Source: Synechococcus sp. BSA11S
GTDB lineage: Bacteria > Cyanobacteriota > Cyanobacteriia > PCC-6307 > Cyanobiaceae
Length of the DNA stretch: 64,000 bases
NCBI RefSeq assembly: GCF_014224355.1
Contig: NZ_VNWP01000013.1
Span: 1 to 64,000, forward strand
Reading direction: 5' to 3'
Made by a program: the position numbers and the translations under genes. How positions within the stretch are numbered: the stretch's first letter is position 1; each line of letters begins with the position of its first letter. This document shows, in pieces, positions 16,575 to 25,557 of the stretch. The notes below the pieces were generated by a model, which did not search any database, was not told the origin of the DNA, and was given only the letters and a program-made list of their open reading frames with translations.

Positions 16575-17278
16575 CACAGCTGCGGCAAGCCTTCGAGGGC
16601 CTGGACGGTTCCCATCACCACCAGCAGATCCCCTTCGCTGAGAACGTGGGAGGCCGGGGGGTTCACTGAAAGCCTGTTCTCCGGGCCCGCGGCCAGAACG
16701 CTCACCTCATAGTTCTTGCGCAGGTTCAGATCGCGCAGGGAACGGCCGATGAAAGCCTGGGGCACCTTGATCTCCTCGATGCTGTTGCGGTCGTCGAGTC
16801 TGAGCCGCTCCAGCAGGTTGGGCCTCACCAGTTGCCGGGCCAGCTGCTCCCCCTGCATGCGCGAGGGAAACACCACCTTGTCGGCCCCCACCCGGCGCAG
16901 CATCTTCTCGTGCAGGTCGTTGGTGGCTCGGGCGATCACCTGCGTCACCTTGCTGCCTTCGCTGTCCTTGACGATCAAGGTGGCCGTGATGCTGGCGGCG
17001 ATGGGTTCGCTGATGCCCACGACCACGGTGCTGAGATCAAGAACGCCCGCCTCCCTCAGGGCCTCCTCATCCGTGCAGTCGAGGGCGCGTGCCTCGATGG
17101 CCGGATCCACCTGACGCAGGGCGTCGATGGCTCGCTGTTCCTTGTCGATCGCCAGCACCTCGGCCCCGCAGCGCACCAGCTCCTTGCAGACGGCTGTGCC
17201 GAAACGACCGACCCCGATCACCGCGAAACTCCCCGGCGCGGCCGTTCCGGCTCCCTGCCAGCGCCACCAGTTGGTCAT
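16574..17278 (-). CDS. ktrA: KtrA/TrkA-like potassium uptake regulatory subunit
   Basis: The 234-residue protein has a Rossmann NAD/ATP-binding domain (VIGVGRFGTAVCKEL, then an acidic residue after the second strand in LAIDKEQ) and a C-terminal TrkA-C/RCK domain ending in EGDLLVVMGT. It should gate a KtrB-type membrane channel. No KtrB gene is adjacent: a peroxiredoxin lies directly upstream instead. It is coupled to anmK downstream. Confidence 0.88.
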   Translation of the reverse strand: MTNWWRWQGAGTAAPGSFAVIGVGRFGTAVCKELVRCGAEVLAIDKEQRAIDALRQVDPAIEARALDCTDEEALREAGVLDLSTVVVGISEPIAASITATLIVKDSEGSKVTQVIARATNDLHEKMLRRVGADKVVFPSRMQGEQLARQLVRPNLLERLRLDDRNSIEEIKVPQAFIGRSLRDLNLRKNYEVSVLAAGPENRLSVNPPASHVLSEGDLLVVMGTVQALEGLPQL

Positions 17279-17367
17279 CGAGTTTCATCAGCGTGCGGCG
17301 CCATTCTGTGACCAGCCCCCATCGGGCGCCGCCGGAAGGGCCGTGGCCCCTCCGGCGGGCTCGACAC

Positions 17368-18003
17368 TCACTTGTTGGGCTGAGGAGTCATGCGCAGGTA
17401 CGGCTTGATCTCGGTGACACCCTTGGGGAATTTGGTGCGCGCGTCCTCTGTGGCGATCGAAGGAACCACCACGCAGTCCTCACCGTCCTTCCAGTTCACC
17501 GGCGTGGCCACCTGGTGGTAGTCGGTGAGTTGCAGGGAGTCGATCACCCGCAGGATCTCTGTGAAGTTGCGGCCGGTGCTGGCCGGGTAGGTGATCTGCA
17601 GACGCAGCTTCTTGTTGGGATCGATGATGAAGACCGAGCGCACCGTCAGGTTGTTGAGGGCGTTCGGATGAATCATTCCGTAGAGGTCACTGACCGTCTT
17701 GTCGGAATCCGCCAGGATCGGGTAGTCGACGACGGTGCACTGGGTCTCGTTGATGTCGGAGATCCAGCCCTTGTGACTTTCGGCGGAATCCACGCTCAGG
17801 GCGATGGTCTTGACGTTGCGCTTCTCCCACTCGGGCCTCAGTCGGGCGACCTCGCCGAGTTCGGTGGTGCAAACCGGGGTGTAATCGGCAGGATGGGAGA
17901 AGAGGACGACCCAGCTGTCGCCGGCGAAGTCGTAGAGATTGATGGGTCCCAGCTGGGACTCCTGGGTGAAATCGGGAACGGTGTCACCGAGTTGAAGCGT
18001 CAT
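17368..18003 (-). CDS. 1-Cys peroxiredoxin (Prx6 type)
   Basis: The 211-residue protein has the peroxiredoxin fold with the peroxidatic cysteine in DYTPVCTTEL (about residue 45), the conserved Arg in VRSVFIIDP, and the long C-terminal extension (from DYHQVATPVNWKDGEDC) typical of the 1-Cys Prx6 group. It reduces peroxides and acts in the cytosol. The gene is separate from its neighbours by about 90-100 bp on both sides. Confidence 0.93.
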   Translation of the reverse strand: MTLQLGDTVPDFTQESQLGPINLYDFAGDSWVVLFSHPADYTPVCTTELGEVARLRPEWEKRNVKTIALSVDSAESHKGWISDINETQCTVVDYPILADSDKTVSDLYGMIHPNALNNLTVRSVFIIDPNKKLRLQITYPASTGRNFTEILRVIDSLQLTDYHQVATPVNWKDGEDCVVVPSIATEDARTKFPKGVTEIKPYLRMTPQPNK

Positions 18004-18106
18004 GGGGAAAACGTCTGGTGCGAGGGAGAGGTGTGGATCATGGTGTGAAAGGGCGCCGTTCCGCCGCCGTAACCATGACCGGAGTCCAGGTTAGGCACCC
18101 GCCTGC

Positions 18107-19918
18107 CTAGATTCCGAACTGGCCGCAGATCAGCCAGGGGACCAGCAGGGTCATGGTGAGGGTCAGGGGCATGCCGTAGCGGGCCACATCGAGGAAGCGA
18201 TAGCGACCTGGCCCGAAGACCATCAGGTTGGTCTGGTAGCCCACCGGGCTGAGGAAGCTCTGGCTGGCCCCGAACAGCACGGCGTAGATGAAACCCATCG
18301 GCTCCTGGCCCAGCCCCTGAGCCAGCTGGGCGGCGATCGGGATCAGCAGGACCACCGTGGCGGCATTGCTCATCACCTCGGTGAGCAGGCTGGTGAACAG
18401 GAACACCACGGCCAGCGCCCAGAACACGGGCCACCCTCTCAACAGCAGGAGCATCGCCTGGGCGATGGCCGCCGCCAGTCCGGTTTTCTCCATGGCCACG
18501 CTGAAACTGGCCAGGGAGCCCAGCAGCAGGATCACGTCCAGGCGGATCGAGCGCTGCAGATCCCCCGGCCTCAGGCAGCCGCTGGCCACCATCGCCACGG
18601 TCCCCAGCAGCACCGACGCCACCAGCGGCATCACTTGCAGGGTGGGGAGCAGGATGGCCAGCAAGGCGATCACCAGGGCGATCCCCTTGCGGCCGGCGTA
18701 GGGCAGGTCCTTCTCCAGCTGCTCCAGCACCACCAGGTCGTTGCTGGCCTGAAGGCCCCGGATCGCGTCACGGGGAGCCTGAAGCAGGAGCACGTCGCCA
18801 TCGCGCAAGACCACCCGACCCAGGCGTTCGCGCAGCACCGCGTTGCCTCGCCGCAGGGCGAGCACGGTGGCGTTGTAGCGCTGGCGGAAGCGCAGATCCC
18901 GCAGGGTTTCCCCGGGCAAGGTGGATCCCGAGGGCAGCAGCACCTCCACGGTGAGCTGGCTGGCAGGATCAACCGCCTCCAGGTCCCCGTCTTCGAGCTT
19001 CGCCGGCGCCAGGCTGACCGTGCGTTCCTGCTGCAGTCGCAGCAGATCTTCACGGCTGCAGCGGAGCAGCAAGCGGTCGCCTTCAGCCAGGGACAGGTCC
19101 GCCAGGGGCGGCAGGAATCGCTCCTTGCCGCGGTGCAGCTCCAGCACGTCGAGGTCGAACCGCCGTTGCAGGCGGCTGTCGTGCAGCGAGCGGCCCAGCA
19201 ACTCCGAGCGCCTGGGAATCAGCACCTCGGTGAGGTAACCGCTGCGGGCCATCCCTCCCATCAGGTCGTTGTCGTCGACCCCCCGGTTGGGGAGGAGGCG
19301 ATCAGCGAGGAGCACCATCATCGTTCCCCCCACCAGCCACACCCCCAGTCCGATGCCGGTGAAGCTGAACAGGTCGAACTCTCCGTAGCCGAGCTTGTTG
19401 CTGACCTCACTGGCCAGCAGGTTCACGGAGCTGCCCAGCAACGTGAGCGTGCCCCCCAGCACGGTGGCGAAGGAGAGCGGCAGCAGCACCTTCGAGGGAG
19501 CGATCCGGTGACGGTGGCACCAGCCCTCGATCACAGGCAGCAGGGTGGCCACGATCGGGGTGTTGGGGATGAAGCCCGAGACAGGGCCCACCACCGCCAC
19601 CATCAGGGTGATCATTCGCCCGGGGCTGCGCACCGCATTCGAGCCGATCAGGGCCCGCAGGCGATCCATGGCGCCGGAGCGGAACAGACCGGCGGAGAGG
19701 GCGAACAGGCCCATCAGGGTCACCAGGGCCGTGCTGCCGAAGCCCTGCACGGCTTCGGCGGGTTCGAGCACCCCGCTGGCCATCAGCAGGCCCGCCGCCA
19801 GCAGGCCGGTGAGCTCTGGGGCGAGCCAGCCGGTGATGAACAGCCCCACCGCCAGGGTCAGCACCAGCAGGGTGATCAGAGCCTGGGGCTGGAGGGCGAC
19901 CAGGAGCAGTGCCTCCAT
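18107..19918 (-). CDS. SLC13/DASS-type permease with two TrkA-C domains
   Basis: The 603-residue protein has about ten membrane helices split by a soluble centre with two TrkA-C (RCK_C) repeats (about residues 200-290 and 295-375). The first half contains GPVSGFIPNTPIVATLLPVI and the last part FLFTSLLTEVMSNAATVVLLIPIA, the paired Asn-Thr motifs of sodium-coupled anion carriers. Substrate (sulfate, dicarboxylate or bicarbonate) is not decided. The ATG at 19918 has AGGA 11 bases upstream and sits 11 bp after the hflX stop; the frame runs on upstream inside hflX but is not coding there. Confidence 0.9.
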   Translation of the reverse strand: MEALLLVALQPQALITLLVLTLAVGLFITGWLAPELTGLLAAGLLMASGVLEPAEAVQGFGSTALVTLMGLFALSAGLFRSGAMDRLRALIGSNAVRSPGRMITLMVAVVGPVSGFIPNTPIVATLLPVIEGWCHRHRIAPSKVLLPLSFATVLGGTLTLLGSSVNLLASEVSNKLGYGEFDLFSFTGIGLGVWLVGGTMMVLLADRLLPNRGVDDNDLMGGMARSGYLTEVLIPRRSELLGRSLHDSRLQRRFDLDVLELHRGKERFLPPLADLSLAEGDRLLLRCSREDLLRLQQERTVSLAPAKLEDGDLEAVDPASQLTVEVLLPSGSTLPGETLRDLRFRQRYNATVLALRRGNAVLRERLGRVVLRDGDVLLLQAPRDAIRGLQASNDLVVLEQLEKDLPYAGRKGIALVIALLAILLPTLQVMPLVASVLLGTVAMVASGCLRPGDLQRSIRLDVILLLGSLASFSVAMEKTGLAAAIAQAMLLLLRGWPVFWALAVVFLFTSLLTEVMSNAATVVLLIPIAAQLAQGLGQEPMGFIYAVLFGASQSFLSPVGYQTNLMVFGPGRYRFLDVARYGMPLTLTMTLLVPWLICGQFGI

Positions 19919-19929
19919 GGACGCATTTC

Positions 19930-21576
19930 CTATGTGGATTGCGGCCAATTTTGCAGGATCTCGCGCAGGTGCTGCAACCCGAGGCCCCCCGTTGCGGAAA
20001 CGAACACCGAATCCGCGTCCAGAGCCCGGGCCTCCTCCAGGGCGGAGGCGGGGCAGCGATCGATCTGGTTGGCCACCAGCCGCCTGGGCACGTGACTGCC
20101 GAGGGAATCGAGGATGGTGTGGACGGTCCTGAGCTGCGTGGCCCAGGCCGGGTCGGCCAGATCCACAACGATCAGCAGCCCGTCGGACTCGAGGGTTTCT
20201 TCCAGGGTGGAGCGGAAGGCTTCCACCAGCGGCGGCGGCAATTCCCTGATGAATCCCACCGTGTCGGTGAGCAGAAGGCGCTGCACCGTTCCGCCGGCAT
20301 CGGGCAGCTCCAGCCGGCGGGTGGTGGGATCCAGGGTGGCGAACAGCTTGTTCTCCGCCAGCACCTCCTCTCCGGCCAAGGGCCTGGTCAGGGCATTGAG
20401 CAGGGAGCTCTTGCCCGCATTGGTGTATCCCACCAGCGCCAGCCGTTTCAGGCCAGTCCGGCCTCCGCGCAAACGAGCCCGGTGCTCCCCCAGGCACTCC
20501 ACGTCGCGCTGCAATCGCTCGATCCGGCGGGCAATGGCGCGGCGGTCTTTCTCCAGCTGGGTTTCTCCCGGCCCCCGGGTGCCGATGCCGCCGCCCTGGC
20601 GGGAGAGACTCAGGCCGCGTCCGCTCAGCCGGGGCAGGCGATAGCGCAGCTGGGCCAGTTCCACCTGAAGGCGCCCGGCGCTGCTGGCGGCCCGCTGGGC
20701 AAAAATATCGAGGATCAGCTCGCTGCGATCACTCACCGGCAGGTCCAGCAGGCGCTCCAGGTTGCGCGCCTGCACCGGTGTCAGCTCCCGGTCGGTCACC
20801 ACCAGGCTGGCCTCGAGTCGCCTGGCCTCCAGGGCCGCTTCACGCAGCTTGCCTTCGCCCCAGAGCGTCTGGGGGGCAGCCTGCTGGCGCTTCTGGCGCA
20901 CCACCCCCACAGGAAGGCCACCTGCGCTCCGCACCAGCCCTTCCAGCTCGGCGATGTCACGCTGGCTGTCGCTCTCCTCGCCGCTCACCAGCGCCAGCAG
21001 CATCACCCGCTCCGGACCCTGACGGGTCTGGTTGCCTCCATCGGCCACCCCCAGGTCGCCGCAGTCGGCGGGGTTGATTCCGGGATCGCAGAGGTCGGCG
21101 AGCTCTCCCTCCATCCGGCAGTTCCATGGCTGCGCTTCGTCGCGGCTGAGCCCATAGACGGCGGCGGGCCAGCGCCCGCCGGAGCGGGCCCTGTCGCCGT
21201 AGCGGAGCCAGAACATCGGCTGGAGATCCATTCCCACCAGGGCCTCACTGCCCAGGGGCTCCAGCGACTGGCCCCGGCCGATGCAGCTGAGCAGGCGCAG
21301 ATCATGGCCCTGGCGCCGTTCGGAGCCAGGCAGACGTTCGATCAACCGACCCGATTGCTCCAGGGGACCCACCCACAGCAAGCGGCAGAGGCCCCGGCCA
21401 TCCACCACCAGGCTGAGGGGCAACGCCAGCTCCCGGGCCTCGGCCGCCAGCCGCTGCAGCCCCAGCAGGTCGGCTCCCCCTTGCTCAGGGTGGCGGCGAT
21501 GGGCGAGACGCTCCAGCCGCCGTTTCTGGGCAGGCCGAAGGCCTGAGACACGCCCGGCGAGGACCGTCTGTTTCAA
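19930..21576 (-). CDS. hflX: GTPase HflX
   Basis: The 548-residue protein has a cyanobacteria-type N-terminal extension, the HflX glycine-rich segment GIGTRGPGETQLEKDRR, and a GTPase domain with G1 GYTNAGKSSLLN, G3 DTVGFI and G4 NQID. HflX binds ribosomes, splits stalled 70S particles and has a role in stress. It overlaps the HAD gene upstream by 4 bp and is followed closely by the permease. Confidence 0.95.
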   Translation of the reverse strand: MKQTVLAGRVSGLRPAQKRRLERLAHRRHPEQGGADLLGLQRLAAEARELALPLSLVVDGRGLCRLLWVGPLEQSGRLIERLPGSERRQGHDLRLLSCIGRGQSLEPLGSEALVGMDLQPMFWLRYGDRARSGGRWPAAVYGLSRDEAQPWNCRMEGELADLCDPGINPADCGDLGVADGGNQTRQGPERVMLLALVSGEESDSQRDIAELEGLVRSAGGLPVGVVRQKRQQAAPQTLWGEGKLREAALEARRLEASLVVTDRELTPVQARNLERLLDLPVSDRSELILDIFAQRAASSAGRLQVELAQLRYRLPRLSGRGLSLSRQGGGIGTRGPGETQLEKDRRAIARRIERLQRDVECLGEHRARLRGGRTGLKRLALVGYTNAGKSSLLNALTRPLAGEEVLAENKLFATLDPTTRRLELPDAGGTVQRLLLTDTVGFIRELPPPLVEAFRSTLEETLESDGLLIVVDLADPAWATQLRTVHTILDSLGSHVPRRLVANQIDRCPASALEEARALDADSVFVSATGGLGLQHLREILQNWPQST

Positions 21577-22235
21577 GGGCGCCGGATCAGCAGGCAGACG
21601 ATGCCGGCCGCCCGGGCTCCGGCCACATCCTCGGGGCTGTCGCCCACATGCCAGGCCTGCCCGGCGCTGAGCCCCAGGCCGTCGAGCGCCAGTTCAAAGG
21701 GTCGCGGACTGGGTTTGGCGGCGCCTGCCGCGCTCGAGACCACCACCAGCTCCAGCAGTTCCGCCAGGCCGAGGGCCTGCAGCAGCCCATGCAGGCGCTG
21801 GTCGAAGTTGCTCACCACCGCCAGCCGCAGGCCGGCCCCGCGCCAGCGGTTCAGAGGCTCGATCACATCGGGGTAGACCTGCCAGAGATCAGCCTCGGCA
21901 AAGCGATCGAACAGCTCCCGGGCCAGCTGCGATGGCAGCTCCAGCTCGCTGTTCTCCTCGCTTGTGGAGCGAAAGGTGTCTTCGATCCGCTGCCCCCACC
22001 ACTGCCGCTCGGCCGCCAGCAGCTCCTGGCCCTCCAGGCCGGGGAAGGCCAGGGGCGGTGCCGCGCGCAAAACCCCTGGGAAGACCCGATCGATCGCCAC
22101 CGGCTCCACCATCAGGCCATGTTGGCTGGCCAGGGCCGCATAGGTGTGGCCCACCGACCGCCGCAGGCCGATCAGCGTTCCCACGGCATCCAGTAACAAT
22201 CCGGCCGGCGCACCCGTCGCCCCAGGCGGGATCAT
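21573..22235 (-). CDS. HAD superfamily hydrolase
   Basis: This 220-residue protein has HAD motif I LLLDAVGTLI, in which the second Asp is replaced by Val, motif II VVSNFD, motif III lysine in AAKPSPRPFE and motif IV HVGDSPEDVAGA. The DAVGT form of motif I is seen in HAD subgroup IA proteins such as HDHD3-like members. It is probably a small-molecule phosphatase; substrate unknown. It overlaps the dehydrogenase upstream and hflX downstream by 4 bp each. Confidence 0.88.
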   Translation of the reverse strand: MIPPGATGAPAGLLLDAVGTLIGLRRSVGHTYAALASQHGLMVEPVAIDRVFPGVLRAAPPLAFPGLEGQELLAAERQWWGQRIEDTFRSTSEENSELELPSQLARELFDRFAEADLWQVYPDVIEPLNRWRGAGLRLAVVSNFDQRLHGLLQALGLAELLELVVVSSAAGAAKPSPRPFELALDGLGLSAGQAWHVGDSPEDVAGARAAGIVCLLIRRP

Positions 22236-23449
22236 CGTGGCGATGGCAGCAGGGGCCGGCCAAGATCGCTCAACCAGCCTGCGGCCACCCTCAACTGATG
22301 CGGCAGGCCAGGCAGCCTGGAGAGGTAGGCCAGCTGGCGGATCCTGTAGGCCGCGGGCCCAGCCAGGGTCACCCCCAGGCCGGTGAGGCTGGCTTCGCCG
22401 ATGCCCAGGCTGATCATCTCGCCCAGATCCTTCCAGCGGAAGGGCTGCAGTGGCTCGCCCTCAAGCGAGCGCAGCAGGTTCTCCGCCAGGCAGTCGGCCT
22501 GCTGAAAGGCCACCTGGGCCGTGGCCGCCAGGGGCGCTCCATCGGCATCTGCGACGTCAGCCACATCACCCAGCGCGAACACACCGGGGTGGTCGCGCAA
22601 CTGCAGGGTCGGTTCACAGTGCAGGCGGCCCCGGGCGTCGAGGCTGGCGACGGGCTCGATCGGAGGGGGGGCCACCGTCACGCCTGCGGTCCAGATCACT
22701 CCATCCACCGGCAGTGACTCGTCGCTGCCGGCGGCGTTGTCTGCCGTCAGAGAGAGCAGGAGGCGGCCTGGCTCGAGGCCCAGCACCCTGGTCTGGGTGC
22801 GCAGGCGCACATCGCGACGCAGCAGGGCTGAGCGGGCCTGCTCGCGGTTGAACGCCCTGGCCTGGGGCAGCAGATCGGGCCCCTGCTCGATCAGCTCGAT
22901 CACGGTGCTGCCCCGGAGCAGGTCGGCCAGCTTGCAGGCCAGTTCGACACCGCTTGGTCCGGCTCCTACAAGCGCCAGCCGCTGCAGGGGCCTGGGGTGG
23001 CTGCGCAGATGCTGCACCAGCTCCTGCAACCGTTCCACGTCCGCCAGGCTGCGGAAGGGAATGGCCAGGTCCTCCACTCCCGGGATGCCGTAGCTGGTTC
23101 CGCGGCTGCCGGTGGCGATCACCAGCCGGGAATAGGGGAGCTGGCGGCCCTGCTCGGTGTGGACGCAGCCAGCGCTCGCATCGATCCGGCTGACCCGATC
23201 CTTCAGCCAGGCAATGCCACGGCTGGCCAGCAGGGTGTCGTAGCGGGGGGCCACTTCCCAGCTGCGCAATTCCTGCGAGAGCAGCTCGTAGAGGAGGGGG
23301 AGGAACAGGAACCGCTCCTGAGGTTCAACCAGCAGGATCGGTGGATGGTGGCGACGGGAGGCCAGGGCCAGGGCGGTGTAGAGGCCACCGAAGCCGCCGC
23401 CGGCGATCAGCACCGGCCGCATGGCATGGCGGCTGCTGGACTCCTCCAT
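22232..23449 (-). CDS. Type II NADH dehydrogenase-like FAD oxidoreductase
   Basis: The product has an N-terminal FAD-binding GGGFGGLYTALAL motif, the NAD-binding LVGAGPSGVELACKLAD, an FAD-contact VFALGDVADV and a C-terminal membrane-associating region, the layout of NDH-2 enzymes that pass electrons from NAD(P)H to quinone. The ATG at 23449 is preferred over a TTG at 23482. The gene heads the minus-strand series with the HAD gene, hflX and the permease, and is divergent from cysH. Confidence 0.9.
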   Translation of the reverse strand: MEESSSRHAMRPVLIAGGGFGGLYTALALASRRHHPPILLVEPQERFLFLPLLYELLSQELRSWEVAPRYDTLLASRGIAWLKDRVSRIDASAGCVHTEQGRQLPYSRLVIATGSRGTSYGIPGVEDLAIPFRSLADVERLQELVQHLRSHPRPLQRLALVGAGPSGVELACKLADLLRGSTVIELIEQGPDLLPQARAFNREQARSALLRRDVRLRTQTRVLGLEPGRLLLSLTADNAAGSDESLPVDGVIWTAGVTVAPPPIEPVASLDARGRLHCEPTLQLRDHPGVFALGDVADVADADGAPLAATAQVAFQQADCLAENLLRSLEGEPLQPFRWKDLGEMISLGIGEASLTGLGVTLAGPAAYRIRQLAYLSRLPGLPHQLRVAAGWLSDLGRPLLPSPR

Positions 23450-23515
23450 GGGCGAAAGGCCTTGCCCTCTGCTGTTGATCAAACCCTAACCAGGGGTGTT
23501 GCCCCAGAGGAGATG

Positions 23516-24274
23516 ATGGTCAGCATGACCAGCCTCACCATGACTCCGCTGCCGACGGATCGGCTGGGCCGGGCCGTCGATCCCGAACAGGCCCGCCGTG
23601 TGCTGGAGCCTCTGGATGCCCCTCGGCAGCTGGCCTGGGGGTATGAAACCTTCGGGGAGGGTTTTGCGCTCACCACCAGTTTCGGGATTCAGTCGGCGGT
23701 GCTGCTGCACATGGTCAGCCGACTGGATGAACGGATCCCCGTGATCTGGGTGGACACCGGTTATCTTCCCAGCGAGACTTACCACTACGCGGACAGGCTC
23801 TGCACGGCCCTGAATCTCAACTTGAAGGTGGCCCAGGCGGAGCTCTCCCCGGCCAGGATGGAAGCCCTCTACGGCCGCCTCTGGGAAACCGGTCGGGTGG
23901 ACGACCTGCAGACCTACCACCGCCTGCGCAAGGTGGAGCCCCTCGATCGCCTTTTCCGTGAGCTGGGGGTGCACTGCTGGGCCAGTGGAGTTCGCGGCAG
24001 CCAGACCGACCACCGCGGCGCCATGGCACCCCTGGATGCTGTGCGTGGTCGCTGGTCGCTCCGTCCCCTGCTCTCCTGGGGCCCGCGGGACGTGTTCTAT
24101 TACATGGACAACCACGCCTTGCCCCAGCATCCCCTGTTTGAACAGGGTTACTCCAGTGTGGGCGACTGGCATTCCAGCCGTCCCGACAGCGGTGATGGTC
24201 GGGCCAGTCGCTTCGGGGGGCTCAAGCAGGAGTGCGGCATCCACCTTCCCGGGGTGATGGGCGAGGGCATCTGA
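23516..24274 (+). CDS. cysH: Phosphoadenylyl-sulfate reductase
   Basis: The roughly 252-residue protein has the PAPS reductase core: FALTTSFGIQSAVLLHM (PP-loop), VIWVDTGYLPSETY, and near the end ECGIHLPG with the catalytic cysteine. It reduces activated sulfate to sulfite with thioredoxin. Only one of the four cysteines of APS-type reductases is at the C-terminus, fitting the PAPS type. A GAGGAG sequence at 23507-23512 precedes three nearby ATGs (23513, 23516, 23525), so the exact start is uncertain by a few codons. coaX follows after 3 bp. Confidence 0.94.
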   Translation: MVSMTSLTMTPLPTDRLGRAVDPEQARRVLEPLDAPRQLAWGYETFGEGFALTTSFGIQSAVLLHMVSRLDERIPVIWVDTGYLPSETYHYADRLCTALNLNLKVAQAELSPARMEALYGRLWETGRVDDLQTYHRLRKVEPLDRLFRELGVHCWASGVRGSQTDHRGAMAPLDAVRGRWSLRPLLSWGPRDVFYYMDNHALPQHPLFEQGYSSVGDWHSSRPDSGDGRASRFGGLKQECGIHLPGVMGEGI

Positions 24275-24277
24275 ACG

Positions 24278-25048
24278 GTGCCTGACGGCGACCTCTGGTT
24301 GCTGATCGGCAACAGCCGCTGGCACTGGGCCGAAGCCTCCGGCAGGGCTTCTGCTCGATCCGGGCCCCAGGGGTTGCGCTTCAGCCACAGCCTGCCTCCG
24401 GCTGATCCTGCGTCCCTGCCCTGGCAGCGGCTGCGTGCCTGGGCCGCTGTTGGCCCACTTCCCTTTCAGGGCAAGGGGGATTCCACGACTCCGGAGGGGT
24501 TGGAGTTGCGGCGCCTTCAGCCTGCGAGCGTTCCCCTGCATCGGTTGCCCCCATGGCTGGGGATCGATCGTGCACTGGTGGGCTGGCAGGCCTGGCGGAA
24601 CCAGGGTTGCCATGGGGGAGGAGCGGTGCTGGTGGCCGACGCGGGCACGGCCCTGAGCCTGACCCGGGTGGGGGCCAATGCCACATTTCAGGGGGGACGG
24701 TTGCAGCCCGGGCTGAGCACCCAGCTGAGCTCCCTTGGGCTGGCCACGGAGCTGCTGCCGCAGCTGGCGCCCTCGGACCCATGGTTCGATCGGCTTCACC
24801 AACCCGAAGGCCTCTGGCCAACCCAGACGGAGCCGGCCATGCGGATGGGGTGTCTGCTGGGCCTGGCCGCTGCCGTTGCGCAGGCCTGGCGTGAGCTGGA
24901 ACGGCTGGAGCCCACGGCACTCTGGCTCACCGGTGGTGATGCCCCTGGACTGGTCCCGCTGTTGCAGCAGGCGGACGTGCCTCTGCAGCTGGCCCCGAAC
25001 CTGGCGCTGGAAGCGCTGGTGGATCTCAGCTCAGGCCAAGATCAGTGA
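24278..25048 (+). CDS. coaX: Type III pantothenate kinase
   Basis: The 256-residue product has CoaX features: LLIGNSRWHWA at the start (the DxGNT-like motif, here with Ile-Gly-Asn), DAGTALSLT, and GGRLQPGLSTQLSSL, ending in TGGDAP. It phosphorylates pantothenate, the first step of CoA synthesis. The first motif lacks the usual Asp, replaced by Ile, as occurs in some picocyanobacterial copies to my knowledge. The start is GTG at 24278, 3 bp after cysH. Its 3' end overlaps the convergent bcp gene by 23 bp. Confidence 0.88.
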   Translation: MPDGDLWLLIGNSRWHWAEASGRASARSGPQGLRFSHSLPPADPASLPWQRLRAWAAVGPLPFQGKGDSTTPEGLELRRLQPASVPLHRLPPWLGIDRALVGWQAWRNQGCHGGGAVLVADAGTALSLTRVGANATFQGGRLQPGLSTQLSSLGLATELLPQLAPSDPWFDRLHQPEGLWPTQTEPAMRMGCLLGLAAAVAQAWRELERLEPTALWLTGGDAPGLVPLLQQADVPLQLAPNLALEALVDLSSGQDQ

Positions 25049-25493
25049 GGATCTGCTGGGCCATCTCCTCCGCCTTGACCTTCCAGTAGATGCGCTCCAG
25101 GTTGCCTTCGGGGTCCACAACGAAGGTGTGGCGCATCATTCCCATGTACTCCCGACCCATGAACTTCTTCATTCCGTAGCTCTCGTAGGCCGTGGCCACC
25201 TCGCAGGGCTCCGGATCGCTGAGCAGGGTGAAGGGCAGCTGATGCTTGTCGATGAATTTCGTGTGGCTGCCGGCTGGGTCCTTGCTGATGCCGAGCACCT
25301 TGATGCCGTGCTTCTCGAAGCTTGCCCACTGGTCACGGAATCCGCAGGCTTCCTTGGTGCAGCCAGGGGTGTCGTCCTTTGGGTAGAAATAGATGACCAC
25401 CCGCTGACCGCGCAGCTCCGCCAGGGCCACTGGACTGCCGTTCTGGTCGGGGAGGCTGAACGAAGGGGCCGGATCTCCGATCTGCAGCGACAT
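25026..25493 (-). CDS. bcp: Thioredoxin-dependent peroxiredoxin (Bcp/PrxQ)
   Basis: The 155-residue protein has the PrxQ active site YPKDDTPGCTKEACGFRD, with the peroxidatic Cys and the resolving Cys five residues later, and ends with the HTFVVDPEGNL strand. It reduces hydroperoxides with thioredoxin as donor. Length is standard. It converges with coaX and overlaps its end by 23 bp. Confidence 0.95.
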   Translation of the reverse strand: MSLQIGDPAPSFSLPDQNGSPVALAELRGQRVVIYFYPKDDTPGCTKEACGFRDQWASFEKHGIKVLGISKDPAGSHTKFIDKHQLPFTLLSDPEPCEVATAYESYGMKKFMGREYMGMMRHTFVVDPEGNLERIYWKVKAEEMAQQILTDLGLS

Positions 25494-25557
25494 GGTTCAA
25501 CGCTCGCCAGGCTTGATCCTAGGTCGCCGGTAGGGTCGGTTGATCTCCCCAAGCCCG

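Noticed and set aside
19919-20497. N-terminal extension of the SLC13 permease frame
   Set aside because: This part lies inside hflX in another frame and has no hydrophobic character; the ATG at 19918 has a ribosome site and fits the family.
18635-21546. Long plus-strand open frames (486 and 545 codons)
   Set aside because: They are antisense to the SLC13 permease and hflX, both with diagnostic motifs; the products are Gln/His/Arg-rich shadows.
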